Positions 15,001-28,126 of a stretch of DNA of 64,000 nt are shown piece after piece. Each line of letters begins with the position of its first letter. Position 1 is the first letter of the stretch. The notes beneath the pieces are model-generated. The model was not told the origin of the DNA. It saw only the letters and a program-made list of their open reading frames with translations, and did not search any database. The stretch comes from Cardinalis cardinalis (lineage: Eukaryota; Chordata; Aves; Passeriformes; Cardinalidae): positions 5,342,547 through 5,406,546 of the forward strand of contig JACDOX010000038.1 of NCBI GenBank assembly GCA_014549065.1. Reading direction: 5' to 3'. Made by a program: the position numbers and the translations under genes.

Positions 15001-18000
15001 TACTTGGACAGACTATTTTCAGAAAGGCATTCAAGAGAGATTATGCCAGAAAGCAGTAAAATAGCAAGCAAGCTGCTTATGTAAATACTGAACTTCTTTG
15101 AACTTAAGGGGAAAGAAAAGGAGCAGCATCCAGAAGGTCAGCACTCCTAATGAAGAGAGCACATACGAAATGCAGGGAAGGAAAAGTTGCCCATGCCAAA
15201 ATGGCAAAAGAAAATCTAGAGAAGTGATCATGAAAGGAGCTCAGCTCTTACTCATTCACAGGGTTACTGAAAGCAATAAAGGTTATTCCTCTCATACTGC
15301 AGGGAGCAGCCTCAGTTTGCAGTGCCCATCAGCAGAGCATGGCTCTGCAGCACAAAGGGCAGCAACACCAACATTGCACATCTTGTGTAATGCCTACAAA
15401 GGCTTTAGCCAAAGCTTTGCTTGGACAACACAAACCAGTCCTTCCTCTACAATTAATAGAGGATTAATATAATCTTTAGAAATACTCTCCATGTGCATAA
15501 CCCCAGCACATTGCTTCCCAGCCACTCCTTTGCAATTATACATTTCCACAAATCCCTGCTATGCTGGGAAAAGGAGAGGGCTCTTTAGAGTAACTTTAAA
15601 TTTACTCTTTCAGTCTTGCACCTTGGCTCTCTGCAAAAAATTCAGCAGTTGCTCAAGTTCCCACTTCGCCACTCAGTGCCTTGCATGGTNCATTCACAGA
15701 ATTCCCAGGTGCCTTCTTTCTGGACCAAATAACACCACTGTGGTTGACTATCACTGTACAGAAACAGTCCCAGTGCCCTCCACCCCGACAATTTCATTAT
15801 CTTTTCTGCTGTTTGTTCTGTTCTTTCTCTTTTTGGAAATCAGGCTATGAAACTGAACTAATTACTCCAGGCTCAGGACGTTTTATGTGGTGTGCTGAAT
15901 TGTTTTAATTTTTTCTTTTGCCATGGCCAACATTTGTGTTTAAATATCAACAACTTTTTCTGCNTATCAGTGCAATGCCAACAGCATTGCAAACCTCTAA
16001 AGGAAGAAGGAACAGTACTCACCCCAGTGATGCTTCTCAAGTCACAGTCAACGGGAGAAGTAAACTAACAAGTCCTCATTTCCTTAACACTTCTTCCCTC
16101 TAAGTGCTGTCCTTGCTCCAAAGAGGATGTTTCCCAGGGACTCGCCCAACTCTGACCTTACCAGACCAGAAAATGTGTAAATCCCAATGCTAAAGACCCC
16201 ACTCTGTCTGCATTCCACCCTCTCACTCCAGACAAGAATGTCTTACCAGCACTGTCAGAAGTATGCAACACGGATTGCACAAGCAGTCAATGCTGCAGGT
16301 TTAAATCTGCTCAGCAGCCAGCTTTGTAGCCAGTTTTGCAGTTGGGATGTGTCTGCACTGTTTGCATGAGAAGCACCTATTAAGCAGGCAGCAGCAGCCT
16401 GGCTCCAGGTAAACTTCCAGGGAGTCTCAAAACATAGCCCTAGGTTGGGCAAATCGGAGCCATCTGATCTCAGGCTGACAAAGGTGGCGGACAGGGTCCC
16501 ATCCAGAGGAAAACCTTGCCTTGCCTCCTCAGTCAGTGAAAGAAGTCACCTGCAATAGTGGCTGACACCTGAGCATCCAGCCCCAAACCTCAGAAAACAC
16601 TTTGTGACTCACCAGCTCCTGCCTCACACAGCCTGTAATCAGAACATCACCAGCCCTGATAAAGCAGTGTTCTCCCACCCATCCACAACCTCAAGGTCCA
16701 TCTTGTGCCTTTCTTTCCCCATGACATCCCTGGTCAGAGGAGGCAGAGGCAGCAGACATCAGCATCCCCATCTGCTCTGGTGGTTTGAGGGCTCTCATCA
16801 CCACAGGTCTTCTTATAAAACCTGCCAATTATCCCACGCATAGGCAGTTTCTGTGTGCTGAAAAGAGGTGACAACCCATATATCCTTCCTGAAGATCATT
16901 TAGACTATCTGTACACTTAAGAAGGAATGAGTTTTGGCTAGGGTGTTTTTCTCTTGTATTTAATTTTGCTTTAGAAGCGTTCAGCCGCCACAGTCTAACC
17001 GCTGATGCATGTCAGACAGTGTCACCAACTTACTTATCTTGGCTCCCAGCATGCTGCTGCAAGAACATTGCTGCCTAAGCTATTCCTTTGCATTACACTG
17101 GTGTTTATGCCATTCCTACACTTAAACCTGTGGAATATTTCAAACTACTCCTCCTTGTCTTACCCACCCTCCATCAAACATGCTCTTTAAGATGGAAGCA
17201 AGGCATCATATGCATTCCCACAGGCAGGTATTTTCCATTAAAAAGACTCTGCACCCTCCTGCTGTCTGTCCCTGCACTCAGACAGCTTGCAAAACTGCTT
17301 TCATTCTCCAGAAACAGTTGATGCACAAGGCAATTCTTTTCTGAGCATACTGGTATAATGAAGAACTAGCTAATAGGTAAAGCACAACAGCAAAGCAACA
17401 GCAGGTCCCAACTACCGACGCACAGCTATGCTTGGGGTGGGGTTTCTTTCCAGGTTAGAAAAATTGCGTATTTTTAAACTGCTTCTCCTCCTTACTGAGA
17501 GCATGCCAGATAATTAAACTGAACCTCGTATTTTTAAAATCTAATTTACTTTTGAAAACCTACAGTGCTGGACTATTTTTAGAATTCTTCTTATATGGGC
17601 CAGCGGAAATAGGCTAGAGCTAGGTAGCACAAGGCCTCACAGGCTGTGGAATCTTCAAGCTGAACACCATTAATCAGCAAAACAATGGAAAAAAAAAATC
17701 CTTTCAAATTAGGAATAGCTTTCTGCAGTGAGGTACTGATACTCATCTGCAGTTTTGGAAAAGCTTATCTTAAGCAAAACTAAGCCCGGCCTACAGCTTT
17801 GACTCNGGAGTTTAATTCTTAATTCTGTAATTTGTTACCAAATGCAAGAGCCGATCTTGGTGTTTGACAGGCTGTCCTTACCACCAAAACCAGTGGGAAT
17901 GTTGCCCAAACAAGGACTACAGGACTGGGTTTAGCACTACCTTTGGAACAGCTTGACTCACACAGCACCCCACACAAGACATGCACTAGATAAGTTAAAT

Positions 18001-21000
18001 AACACAAGTAGCACAGGGATACTTTTTCTGAAGTACTGAGTTCTGTGATCCTTATTTTATAAGCCCTAGGGAAATAACAGCATCAGAGGTACCTGCATCT
18101 AGCCCCTAGCACCCGTCTCTGCTATATGGCAACCCAGAGCAAAATGATATACCTACTCAGATTTACAGTGAATGATTTAGTGAAACCAATTTCTGTGATA
18201 TGCTGGCATGCAAAGACATGCCCATGTAGTATACCAAAAATGAAAAAAAACCTTCTTAGTATTCTCCACAAAAAAAGCATCTCAGTGGGTAGCCAAAATG
18301 ACTATGACCTCAGAAATCTCTCTTATTTCTGCTGGCAGCACTTCCCACCGAAGGTCTGGGAGTCCAGCATTCATCCCCAGGCATCTGGCCCACCTCCCCA
18401 GTGGCAGCCTGCCTTGCTGCTGGGCACATTCACTTCTTAGAGGTGACAGAGAACTCAAGATGCTTCATCTGGGGTAAAGAACCTGCAGTCTGGGGAGTAC
18501 ATATGGCCCACAGCATCACAACCTCTGTTTTTCCAAATCCCCGCTGGGTAACATCCCAGAGAGAGGCTTGCAAGACTTCCTTAGCTCTTCGCAAGAAAAA
18601 GCCAACCTTCCCTGACTAGCAACTTAATCACGGCCAAACACAACACATAACAGAAGGCACTANAGCCCCAACAGTGTTTATCCAAAACTACCACAGGGCC
18701 AGAGAAACTGCAAAACACTGCAGGATGCAAAGTTTCCTTCAATTATTTAATTGCCTCAAAAATGCAAATACATTCAACATACCTCTGCTGCAACCCCAGC
18801 CCCNCTCACTTCCCCCACCTGGGAGCAATATTTCATAGCAGTGCAATTTAAAAACAGGGTGGTTTTATGAATTTTAAAGCCTCAGACTCTTGCAGGTCCA
18901 GGTGCTACTCCACAGCACTTGAGGACAGAAATCTGGTCCCTGAAGAGGCCTCTTCTCTAATCTTTTCAGGGGTTCCTGTTCTCCTGCTCACTCACCAGCC
19001 GGTCCCAAGACCTTTATGGCTGTGTGAAGTCCATGTGCTGTTCACATGANCAAGGTCTATGCACATAAGAGCTCTGGAAAAGCCACGTAAGGCTGTGAAT
19101 TCGCTGACCCAGAAGTATTACCAGTCCCTCNCGGCTCAGCTGTAACGCCTTCGTATGCTCCTATCTCTTGGCGAGCATCCCGCTGCCTCCCACACATCCT
19201 GCAGCACTGATCCCTCCCTGCACTTTCACTTTCAGCTGCCTTAAACCCCCACAGAAAGAGCTTTACCTGTCTCCTGTGCTTCCATGTATTGTTCAGAAGA
19301 TCCCAGTACCAACATCTGAAGCACCATGGCAGGAAGAGCCCAGTCCCCAAGGGTCATGCCAGCCAAGTTCCCACCAAGCATCAACATCAGGCAGCCACAC
19401 AGGGATTTACGCTGCCCACAGGGATTTACACCAGGTCTAACACCATGCTTTTAAGTGGCCTGGAACCAACTGGGGTGAACAAGTCCTTCTTCCCTTATCC
19501 ACCTCTGTCAGCTTAATTCATCAGGCACACAATCACCTCTCCTGAGGTCTCTTGGTACAGGGTGCCTAATTTATGTCCTGTTCCTTATTAATCCAGTATT
19601 GTTTAAACCAAATCAAAGACAATTTCTTTTTCTTATCAGTGATGAGCCAAGAGAATCCCTGTGGGAAACTTTGAGTCTCTTAAGCACCTTTTCAGCCTNC
19701 AAGCTGGCCCACATATTTACCACTGGACACCCTCTCACCATACTATAAAATCCCTTGGGTTGTTTTTAGGAGCAATTATACCAACAAAGGGTACTGCACT
19801 TCCTATGAACTCAGCCTAGGAATCAAGGAAGAGGATAAAATACCATCAAGATGACAGGGACTTCTTCAGTGGAGCCCAAGAAAATGGTCATGTCCCATAA
19901 GCCATGCTGTAGAACTTTCTCTTTACCCACAAACTGCCAGAGTAAGGAAGTGTGATGATGCAAGATCATCAGCACGTCAGGCTAAATTTAAGTAAATGAG
20001 ACAAGCCTCAGCAAGGTGTCAGCGTGCCTGTGCCCCATCCATGCTGCTGAACTGATCCACACCAACAGTGGCTCCTTCTTCAGCTGCTCCCAGGAACATG
20101 CCCCTCACTCCTGCTGTCAGAACAAGCCAAGAGCTGCCTTCCCAGTGACTCATTTCACCTGAGCAGAGTCCTCCTATCTTCTGTTTTTACAAGACAGAAA
20201 TGCAGCCCTATGGAAAGTAAAAGGAGTGACTTGACATCAGATTTTATCTCCTCACATCCTTAGGATAACTATGTTACCTTCTGGGAAAATGGGAAGCCTA
20301 TGCATTGCCCNACAAATGTGGCCACTGACTGAAACTCTTTGTTGTAGGAAACCCCTGAAAGCAAGGGCAGACCAAGAACCAGCCACATGTGACCATTTAG
20401 CTGGCACAGTCCTTCGCAATGCCTATTTTTTTCAGGCTGCCTAACTGAACACTTCTGGCAAAGTAACCAGAGGGTATTAAGCTGGCCATGCAAGCTCTGG
20501 GGTAATTTTCCCTTAATGTCTTTTGAAATCTTTNAAACACTTATCAGGTACCTAACAATTGTAATTACAGATTTCTACAGAGATGGTGCAGTATGTTGCT
20601 TTTGGTCAGCAAGTAAACAAGGACAAGAGCAAAGAAAGAAAATAGTCCCTACTTATTTTTTATGCCTTGCTAAAGCCTCCTATACGCTGGGCAAAGGAAA
20701 ACAGCCTGCAGACAGAGCCATGGGCAGGAGTGCTGGCACAAAGGGACTGGCAGGAAGGCATCGCTGCCAGAGCTGGACATGATGACCCAGCCTGGGAAAC
20801 TGAGGCAGCAGGAATCTTGAAAGTGGGAGGAGACAGGGAAAGTGAAGAGGCACTGACGTGATTTACCATCCACCAAGCATCCACTTCAGCCCCCACGAGT
20901 ACACAGAATGCCACCCTGCTCCGGGACATGAACGGTGGCAGTGCTGCTGCTCATCACACTCACTGCAAGAAAACACGGCCTGGTGATGAACTCCCTCATC

Positions 21001-21617
21001 CATCCCCTCCTTGCTTTTCCTGTACATCCTTTGCTGGGTCAGCAACAGAAGTATTTTGCATGAAAGCTGCTAATTTCAGCAAACCACCTGAAAGGAGCCC
21101 CTCCCCGCTCTTTCTGCACTACACATTGGCCAGAAGGAGTTATCTCCAGCAGCGGACTTCATTCCCAAAACCCATATGCTACAGGAAACAGCTCTCTCCA
21201 CCTCTNGTGTCATCTCATAGAGCAGAGCTTTCTTCTTTCGCATCTGCATTAGAGGAAAGGTGAGGAAAAGACCATAAAGCTTTTTGCCTAACTTCTGAGA
21301 TAGGAGAAATCAACCCCCAACCAGGCAGGGGAGAAAGGGTTCGGGCTGTAGATGTTCCCAGCCACTGCACTACCAGGTGTTTACTCTGGACAATGTGGAA
21401 GGTTTGTGACCAACAACCAACTGCTTGGTATGACACACACTGCAGAAACACCAACACTCTAAGAGTGGTGTCTTTTTCATTTTTATTAACTTTGAGCAGT
21501 GGAAGGGAGAGCATTTGCAGGAGCACTAGGAAAAGGCACAAAGTTGTCCCTAATGTTCACCTGCACCTTATGTCATCTGTGGTAGGTAGGGACAGGCGTT
21601 CGCAAGATCTCGGGATG

Positions 21618-21946
21618 TGATGGAAAGTTACAGAACTCTTCTCCCCCTAATCCCCAGAGATGATGATCACCCTCGGAATGTAGCCCCCTCTAACATAGAG
21701 ATGCCAGCAACTTTCCACTTCTTACTAACCCTAGAAGGCACTGCATGACCCCCTTCTGACGTAGAGAAGTCCCTTAGTCTATAAAACCCCTCGAGATGAG
21801 ATAATAAAGGCCTTTAACCGTCCACCATACTGGTGTTAGCATCCGTCTTTGGCCCGAGCAACCCAGGAGAGTTTTGGGGTCGCCGTGCTGCTCATTGAAA
21901 CCAGGTCGCCTGCCTTCCAGCAGAAGGCAACAGTCGTCAGCTCACA
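21618..21946 (+). mobile_element. Solo LTR of an endogenous retrovirus
   Basis: The element starts with TG and ends with CA, and is flanked on both sides by GGATG (21613-21617 and 21947-21951), a 5-bp target-site duplication. Inside are a TATA box (TATAAAA, 21780-21786) and, 17 bases after it, a polyadenylation signal (AATAAA, 21803-21808), in the order expected for a plus-strand LTR; a U5-like stretch follows. No primer binding site or retroviral gene adjoins it, so it is a solo LTR left by recombination. A start two bases earlier (TGTGATGG) would improve the terminal inverted repeat (TGTGA/TCACA) but lose the duplication. A 5-bp duplication fits ERVL- or class I-like elements better than class II; the family is not settled. 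Confidence 0.8.
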
Positions 21947-22451
21947 GGATGGCTGAAAAACTACATGAAGCTTGTCAGCACTCAGCAAAAAAGCCAGGAA
22001 CCCAATATACTGCTAAAACTATACTGTTACTCCCCTAACATGCTCCTTTGTATACACAATCATACTTCCAATCATCATTCCAAAGCCTCGTTTACATCAG
22101 AAACTAAGTAATGTAGATGCAGCCTGAAAACTCCCTAGCGTCGCCAAGGCTATAAATGCTATTAAAGTACTTTCCAACATGACAAAAAGAATAATCATNT
22201 TGGCAAACATAAGCTTTATGATTATCCTGGGTGCCTCCAGTATAACAAATTCTGGTATATTTTTAATTGTTTTTTTTTAATGCTAGACTCATAACTGAAA
22301 CAAATTACATGAATCAAAACATCCAGAGGGGAAACGAACCTTTATCATCCAGTGAGTCAAACTCTCACCTCCCAATGCGTCCCTATTTCCCAGTCCTACC
22401 ACTGCTCGCTTTTCAAGGTGTTCTCTCAAGGCAACAGAGGTTTTCAAGAAG

Positions 22452-22466
22452 CACACACACACACAC
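22452..22466. repeat. CA microsatellite
   Basis: An uninterrupted run of seven and a half CA units in ABTB3 intron 1. Confidence 0.9.
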
Positions 22467-23301
22467 TCTGATGATCCTTCTGTTCCCACTCCTGCCAACA
22501 CAAAGGGTCAAAGCAACCCACCCTTCACTACAGAGAAGGAGCATGGTTTCTGCACTGCCATCCCAGTTCCCACCAGAATCACTGGCCACAAACCACAAAC
22601 AGGCAAAACCTTCTGCCCTNTGGGGATTTGTCCCCCTCTCCCCCTCCCACCACGTCTGGAATGGAGAGGAGACAAATTCACAACTTGTTCAAAGATGGTG
22701 TGGAAGTTTGCTTGGGAGACTGTCAGGTAAGAGAATCAAGCAAAACTACACATCATTTGTTGCACTACCACCCATGTCAACCTCAAGTGCACTGGAATAG
22801 ATGGTAAAAACAAAACAGCAAAAACCTCTGAGTATAATATACTGGCACATATAAGAAACTTCAACTATATTCCTTTTTTTTTAGCAGCAAAAAAATACAA
22901 CGGAAACGTAATGGGGGTGGAGGGGGAAGGATATTCTTGGAATTACAGTTTAAAATAAGGCCAAAAAAATAGCATAAAATTCCATTTTATGTCCAAATAT
23001 TCCCTATCATCTCAGCCGAAATAAGTTTTAGATTGATTTTTGCACTGCCCCTAAGGCCATAATGGCATCCTGAATGGTTCAATTACAGCAAAAAGCAGAG
23101 AAGTAACAGATAACAGTATGCTTGCCAGTAAAAGGAGGGTATGGTCTCTGTGTGCACGCATGTATGTATACATACGAATCAAAATTGAAAAGAATTTATT
23201 GATTTGGTTAAGCTGTGCTAATATATTGGTACTGCTCATTTGCTCAGAGTCCCCCTAGTTTGCCTGAATTAGGTGAAGAGGCTGAGGTTACACTGAGGTT
23301 A

Positions 23302-23317
23302 GCTGACACGTGTCAGC
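23302..23317. promoter_or_regulatory. Perfect 16-bp palindrome centred on an E-box
   Basis: GCTGACACGTGTCAGC reads identically on both strands and contains CACGTG, the core of the canonical E-box bound by bHLH and bHLH-ZIP dimers. Upstream are two GAGGTTA motifs (23285-23291 and 23296-23302) and downstream is TGACCTAA, both close to nuclear-receptor half-sites. It lies about 3.9 kb into intron 1 from the first-exon donor. An intronic enhancer is possible; function is inferred from motif shape only. Confidence 0.4.
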
Positions 23318-26300
23318 CAAGCCTGACCTAATCCTGGGTTTCTAACTAGTTTGATCTTCTTCTCTAAATAATATTAAGAAGAGGAAGGAACCACAGGGAT
23401 GTAGCTGGGTTCCAAATGACTATTCTGAGAAGCTGTACACAAACAGACAAGGCAGAGTTGCGCATACTGACTCCTCCACAGAAAACTCCACCCTGTGATC
23501 CCCCAGCTTCCCAGCTGTGTACCTCCCACCAAAAGTTCTGTCACAAAGACATGGAGATCCCCAAAGACTGAAACAGGAAAAAACAATTTTCTTAACTCTG
23601 TATTAATTCAAGTGTTTTCTAATACAATCCCTCCTCCCAGTGAAAGAGGACTTCCATTATACCAAGCAGGTGACTGAGCTACTTGGACCTGCCATCCAAG
23701 CTCCCCCGTTAAAACAACATACATGGATTTACTCCAATGGTTTGCACTGGATCCAAGACCTGGGGAAACTTCCCATTCATCTCAAAGCATTTCTCAGGTC
23801 CNGCATAAACGTAAGGGTTTGATGAGCAATAAAGAAACTACAATAATATGGATTAAACCACAGAGGTGCCAGCTTTTACTGCCTTTCATTGAGCACACAG
23901 TATTTTTCTCCCCCTGTTCCAAGGGAAATAACACTCCGTGCAACTGTTATAGGATGTAAAACGTGCACTGGGCTGTTGAGATGGAGCTCATAATTGAAAC
24001 TTTTAAGCGTCAAAGAAATCCCAAATGTAAAGNTTTTCATTTTCATTCAGCCATGAAGTTAAAATTCTGGGGGGGGAGGAGTGGAAACTACTATCTCAGA
24101 CTTCTTTTAAGGTCTATTTTTTCTGATACAGTAATCAGAAAGATAAGCTCAGTCAATATGCCAGCAGTTGCTGCCATACTCCAGCAGCTCACTGCCAACA
24201 GCACCACCTGCTTTTCCTTTGCTATTCCTGCCCTGTCCCACACATGAAGTTATCAAGGGGCTTATCTGCCTGCAACACATGAAGGAGTGCCACTGCCTTC
24301 ATCCACAAGCTTTTGAGCATGCAAGAGCAATGAGCAGGCTCCTGTTGGAGAGTGGGGCTCCAATTGAGGCAGCTGTGCAAGCTCAGGCCAAATACTCCCA
24401 AAAGGAGCCCAGCAGGCTCAAGGGCCCATACAAAGAACCGGCTCAAACATCCTTGTCTGAAGGCACATGACCATCATTTATAGGAAGGAGAAGGTTATCT
24501 TGTAATAGTGCTCTTATTCAGCAGCTTCCAAGATGACCAAGTATGACATCAGGCTATAAAACCTCAGCTGAAACTACNAAACACTCTGCACAACTTATAG
24601 GGAAGCCCTGAAAGGCTGGTTTGTGTCTTGCAGATCCTCAGACCACCTTCCCAAACACTCTTGTTCACAAACACTGTTAGAGCCATCTTGGACTGCATCA
24701 CACACAAACTCATGTTCTTCACATACTTGCATCCCATGATCTTCAGGGGTTGCCTGTTTCACAGTCCAGATGAACTTAAGGGTGTTGAATTTCACCTGGA
24801 AATTTTTCAAAGGTTTGACATTTGCCTCCCAGACAGAGGCACTTCTCCCCACAAAAACTTGCCTGCAAATAAGGTACTGCTACAGAGTCTGCTTCTGCAC
24901 TGCTTTCCATCCCCAGCCTTCACTCAAATCACACTGGCCATGGTACCTCCAGAAAGGACCCCACCACTGCTTCTTGTCCACACCTGCTGGACAAATCCAC
25001 TGATTCCAGTGCTTGTGTGGTCATGTGCAACCCAGCTGGGAAATGACACTCCAACTTATAGAACCTCAAGAATACAAGACCTGTCTCTTCTCCTGGAGAG
25101 GCACAAAGAGATGTGAGAAGTCTGCTGCCTATTCAGTTGTGCTATCATGGTATTTCAANTACTGAGGATGGAGGAAGGATGAACTTGTGGTTAGGCAACT
25201 AAACAGAGATGCAGCTTCCAGCAATCCAAGCCTTCTGCTACAGATGGCCCCAACAGTTTCAAGCCGGTCAAATAATCTCTCACACCAGACTTCCCAACCT
25301 GTTTTAAGTGCCTGAAAAGGAAACATTTGCAACCAAACATGGAGCACTCAAGACATCAAAATGGTGAAGACTATATAGACAGATACATACCTCACTGGCG
25401 AAGAAACAGACTGTGTTTAATGGTTTATAATGCCTGGTTTAGTTACCTTGAAAGTACTTAAGAGCAGGCAACACACCCTTGGATTAAAACTAAATAAACA
25501 TTTACAGCAGTGAAAAATGGCTTTTAGGGAGGCCTGGCTCTTGCACCTGTAATTCTAAATATATTTAACAGGATGCCAAACTATGTATTATAAGAGGCTA
25601 AAAAGCAAAACAACATTATAGATATCTGCATACAAAGCAGGTAGGCTATAGGGAGAGAGGCAAAACAAAATGGATAACTTGCTAGGGTCTGATTCAAACA
25701 TCTTAGAAAAATGCTATTTTCTCAACTAAGGACTGAGCTACCAAGGAGATTTGTGGCAGCTAAAACTACAAAAAAATGGAGATGAAAACTCTGTTCTGTG
25801 TCCCTAGAAAGGAGATAAATGAGGGTCAGAATGAAGTTAATTTAAATCCACTGAAATCAGCTGATACAGAGGGAGTTAGAGACAGCCGCAAAACAAAATG
25901 AAAGGCTCAGTAGGAGCCTGCACAGCCAGTGCTGCAATGTCAGAAACACAACACAGTGCCATCTGAAACCTACAGGCACCGTAGCAGGACTTAAGGAAAA
26001 AACAACGGTGGCACTCCTGGGGAAGCCATGCCTGCCTGCACCAGCACTGGAATAACACACCGGGGTCCTGCAACACAAGCCCCCGAGGTCAGATGCATTT
26101 TGAGGGGTGGTTCAGCAAAGCCTCTGGGGAGGACATCCACTGCTGGAGTAAAACCACCAGAGGAATAGAACTAAGCAACACCTATTTACAGCAGAGAGGA
26201 ATACCTGCTCCTTTCTTTTGCTCCCACTCGGCATTCTCCTTTGGGTCTCTCATGGGATAGAAGGTGCCTTAAGATAATAGACAATTAGCTGTAATGCATC

Positions 26301-27165
26301 CTCTGTGGCTTTAACAACTTAACAAGGCTTATCTGGAGACATGATCTAGGCTTCCAGTTACCCTTGTTCTCCCAGTTCCCTTCCTCTTCCACACACCCCC
26401 TCCCCATATATTTGCATCTCAGCGTGACAAGTATTTTGACTTTAAGCTTAATAAAAGTGTTTGCATGCGTTTGTGCACGCTTAGGAGAAGCTATGAAAAA
26501 AACCACCCTATTTTAACTCTGCCTCCCTGAAACACGTCTCGTTCCATTTTCACTTCCCTGACAAACAGAGGGAGCTGAAATAAGGAACATGAACTTTGGA
26601 ATGCCACTCTACCGAAGGACAACTTATTAAAAACATTAGATTTAAAAACGTTTAAAAAACGAAGGGAAAAAATGCCCAGGAAGCTGATGCATCACGGTAT
26701 TGCATTTGTGTCAAGCTCTGAGTAAACATGCAGCAACATGAATGAAATCTGTCCAGAAAGACTGCATTTCAGCGCCAACCACGCAATCGCTGGCCAAACC
26801 ACTGCATATGTAACAAAAGTTTGATCTCGTCTGCAAGCGCTCAGCTGCGCTTCTGCCATTTCCTGTGGAAAACTGAAGCTCTGAACCACTGTCTCTCAGC
26901 CAGCCCTCGCCGACACCCAGCCAGCTGCCCCTGAATTCACGCCCATCACGCCGCGGCAGAGCCGTGCGGGGGATGCTCGGCAGCTCCCCTCCAGCCCTCC
27001 CCGGGCCAGGCACCGCCGTGCAGGGGCAGCCGCGCCGCTGCTCCCTCCCCAGCCCCCGGCCCCGGCGGCAGGTGCGGCGGCGGCCCGCCCAGCGCCCGGG
27101 GGGGCGGACGGGGCCCGCCCGCCGCAACAGGTGGTCGGTGGCGCCCGGTCCCGCCCGGCGGCCGC

Positions 27166-27171
27166 ACTTAC
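27166..27171 (-). other. ABTB3: Splice donor of ABTB3 intron 1
   Basis: Read on the minus strand, the exon end ...AACGCCAGCG is followed by GTAAGT, a near-perfect donor. The protein resemblance to ABTB3 stops at this point (GKNAS, with a split Gly codon). The reading frame stays open into the intron for another 460 bases or so, so the donor rather than a stop codon defines the exon end. Confidence 0.93.
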
Positions 27172-28126
27172 CGCTGGCGTTCTTTCCGCAGATGAGGTGC
27201 TGGTAGGGCTGCAGCAAGCCCCAGAGCTCGGGGTCGTTGTTGACCGTCTGCTCCAGCGCCTCCAGGGTGAAACGGGGCGCCTCGGTGCCCTCCTTCTCCT
27301 TCTCGGCCGGGGCGGCGGCGGCCGGGGGGCGGCCGGGCGGCGGGAGCGGGGCGGCGGGACCGGCCAGCACCCGCGCGTGGATGTCGCGGAAGAGGCTCTC
27401 GGTGCCGGCGGTGAGGTAGATGGCGGCGTGCTCGTGGATGCGCAGGGCCACGCGGCTGTCCACCATCCAGCGGTAGAACTTGCCCACGGAGAAGGCCAGT
27501 CCGCACCGGGCCGACTTGCCGCGGCTGAAGCGGTCGCCGCCGCTGCTGCTCATGTTGTAGAGGGAGAGGGCGCCGAGGGCAGCTGCCGTGCAGCGGGCCG
27601 CCAGCGTCCAGCCCAGGACGATCTCCATGGCGCTCCGCACCTCGTGCTTGGTACACTTGGCGAAGCGGAGGCTCAGTCGCTGTGCCTCCCGCGCGATGCG
27701 CACCAGCGCCCGGCTCACCAGCGTCGAGAGCCGCGCCGCCGCATCCCGGCTCCCGGGGCTGGCGGCGCCTGGCGCCCGCGGCTCCCGGCGCGGCGGCGGC
27801 GGCAGCAGCAGTGCCTCCACCTCTTCCAGGCTCCAGGGGACCTCCTCAAGGTCGGGCAGGAGCCGGGAGCACTGCTGCCCCGCGCAGTCCAGCACCTCGG
27901 AGTCTTCCGCTAGGACGGTGTTGACGGTGTCGAAGCTATTGTGCCGACTGTGCATGGAGTCAGTTAGGTGCGGCCAGCAGCTTCCTCCATAGGGGTACGC
28001 GGGGTGCGAATCCGAGCAGCACAGCGACAAGTTGGAGGAGCGCACAGAGTCCGCCGCACCACCATACCCGGAGTCCAGCGTCAGGTCTTCCAGCGTCCTC
28101 ACCGCCGTCTTACCTCTCCGGGCCAT
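27172..28126 (-). CDS. ABTB3: ABTB3 (BTBD11) first coding exon, partial protein
   Basis: The exon encodes 318 residues plus the first base of codon 319, so intron 1 is phase 1. I recognise the family from the N-terminus (MARRGK, then TLEDLTLDSGYGGAADSVRS), the SMHSRHNSFDTVNT segment and the exon end at WGLLQPYQHLICGKNAS. Residues about 130-195 are helical and fit the first part of the histone-fold region known in ABTB2/ABTB3. Residues about 207-256 (ARCGLAFSVGKFYRWMVDSR, then a helix with AAIYLTAGTESLF) resemble histone H2A. Low-complexity Pro/Ala runs lie at about 108-125 and 257-275; the second seems shorter than in mammals, from memory. Ankyrin repeats and the BTB domain are encoded further left, outside the window. 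The ATG has G at -3 and +4, and an in-frame TGA at 28136-28138 lies four codons upstream. ABTB3 is known as a postsynaptic protein of inhibitory interneurons that interacts with PSD-95. Confidence 0.95.

Larger units (their letters stand above)
1..27171 (-). other. ABTB3: ABTB3 intron 1, 5' portion
   Basis: Everything left of the first-exon donor is transcribed as intron 1, which is very long in vertebrate ABTB3. I found no second exon: nothing here resembles ankyrin or BTB coding sequence, and no open frame shows a recognisable family. Apart from the elements listed separately (MIR and CR1 relics, a solo LTR, a CA repeat, an E-box palindrome), it is unique, CpG-poor sequence with frequent stops in all frames. 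Short A, T and G runs occur, for example near 4.79, 5.66 and 24.07 kb. An alternative downstream promoter or small exon cannot be excluded by eye. Confidence 0.85.

Noticed and set aside
22267..22800. 177-codon plus-strand frame in intron 1
   Set aside because: It includes the CA repeat, lacks any recognisable motif and has non-coding composition.
24628..25116. 162-codon plus-strand frame with an 85-codon minus-strand frame opposite
   Set aside because: Neither shows a domain or family resemblance, and there is no flanking splice or retrocopy signal that I could see.
27131..27913. 260-codon plus-strand open frame across the ABTB3 exon
   Set aside because: It is the antisense shadow of a very G+C-rich coding exon; composition is Arg/Gly/Ala-rich with no domain, and the minus-strand frame is a clear ABTB3 match.
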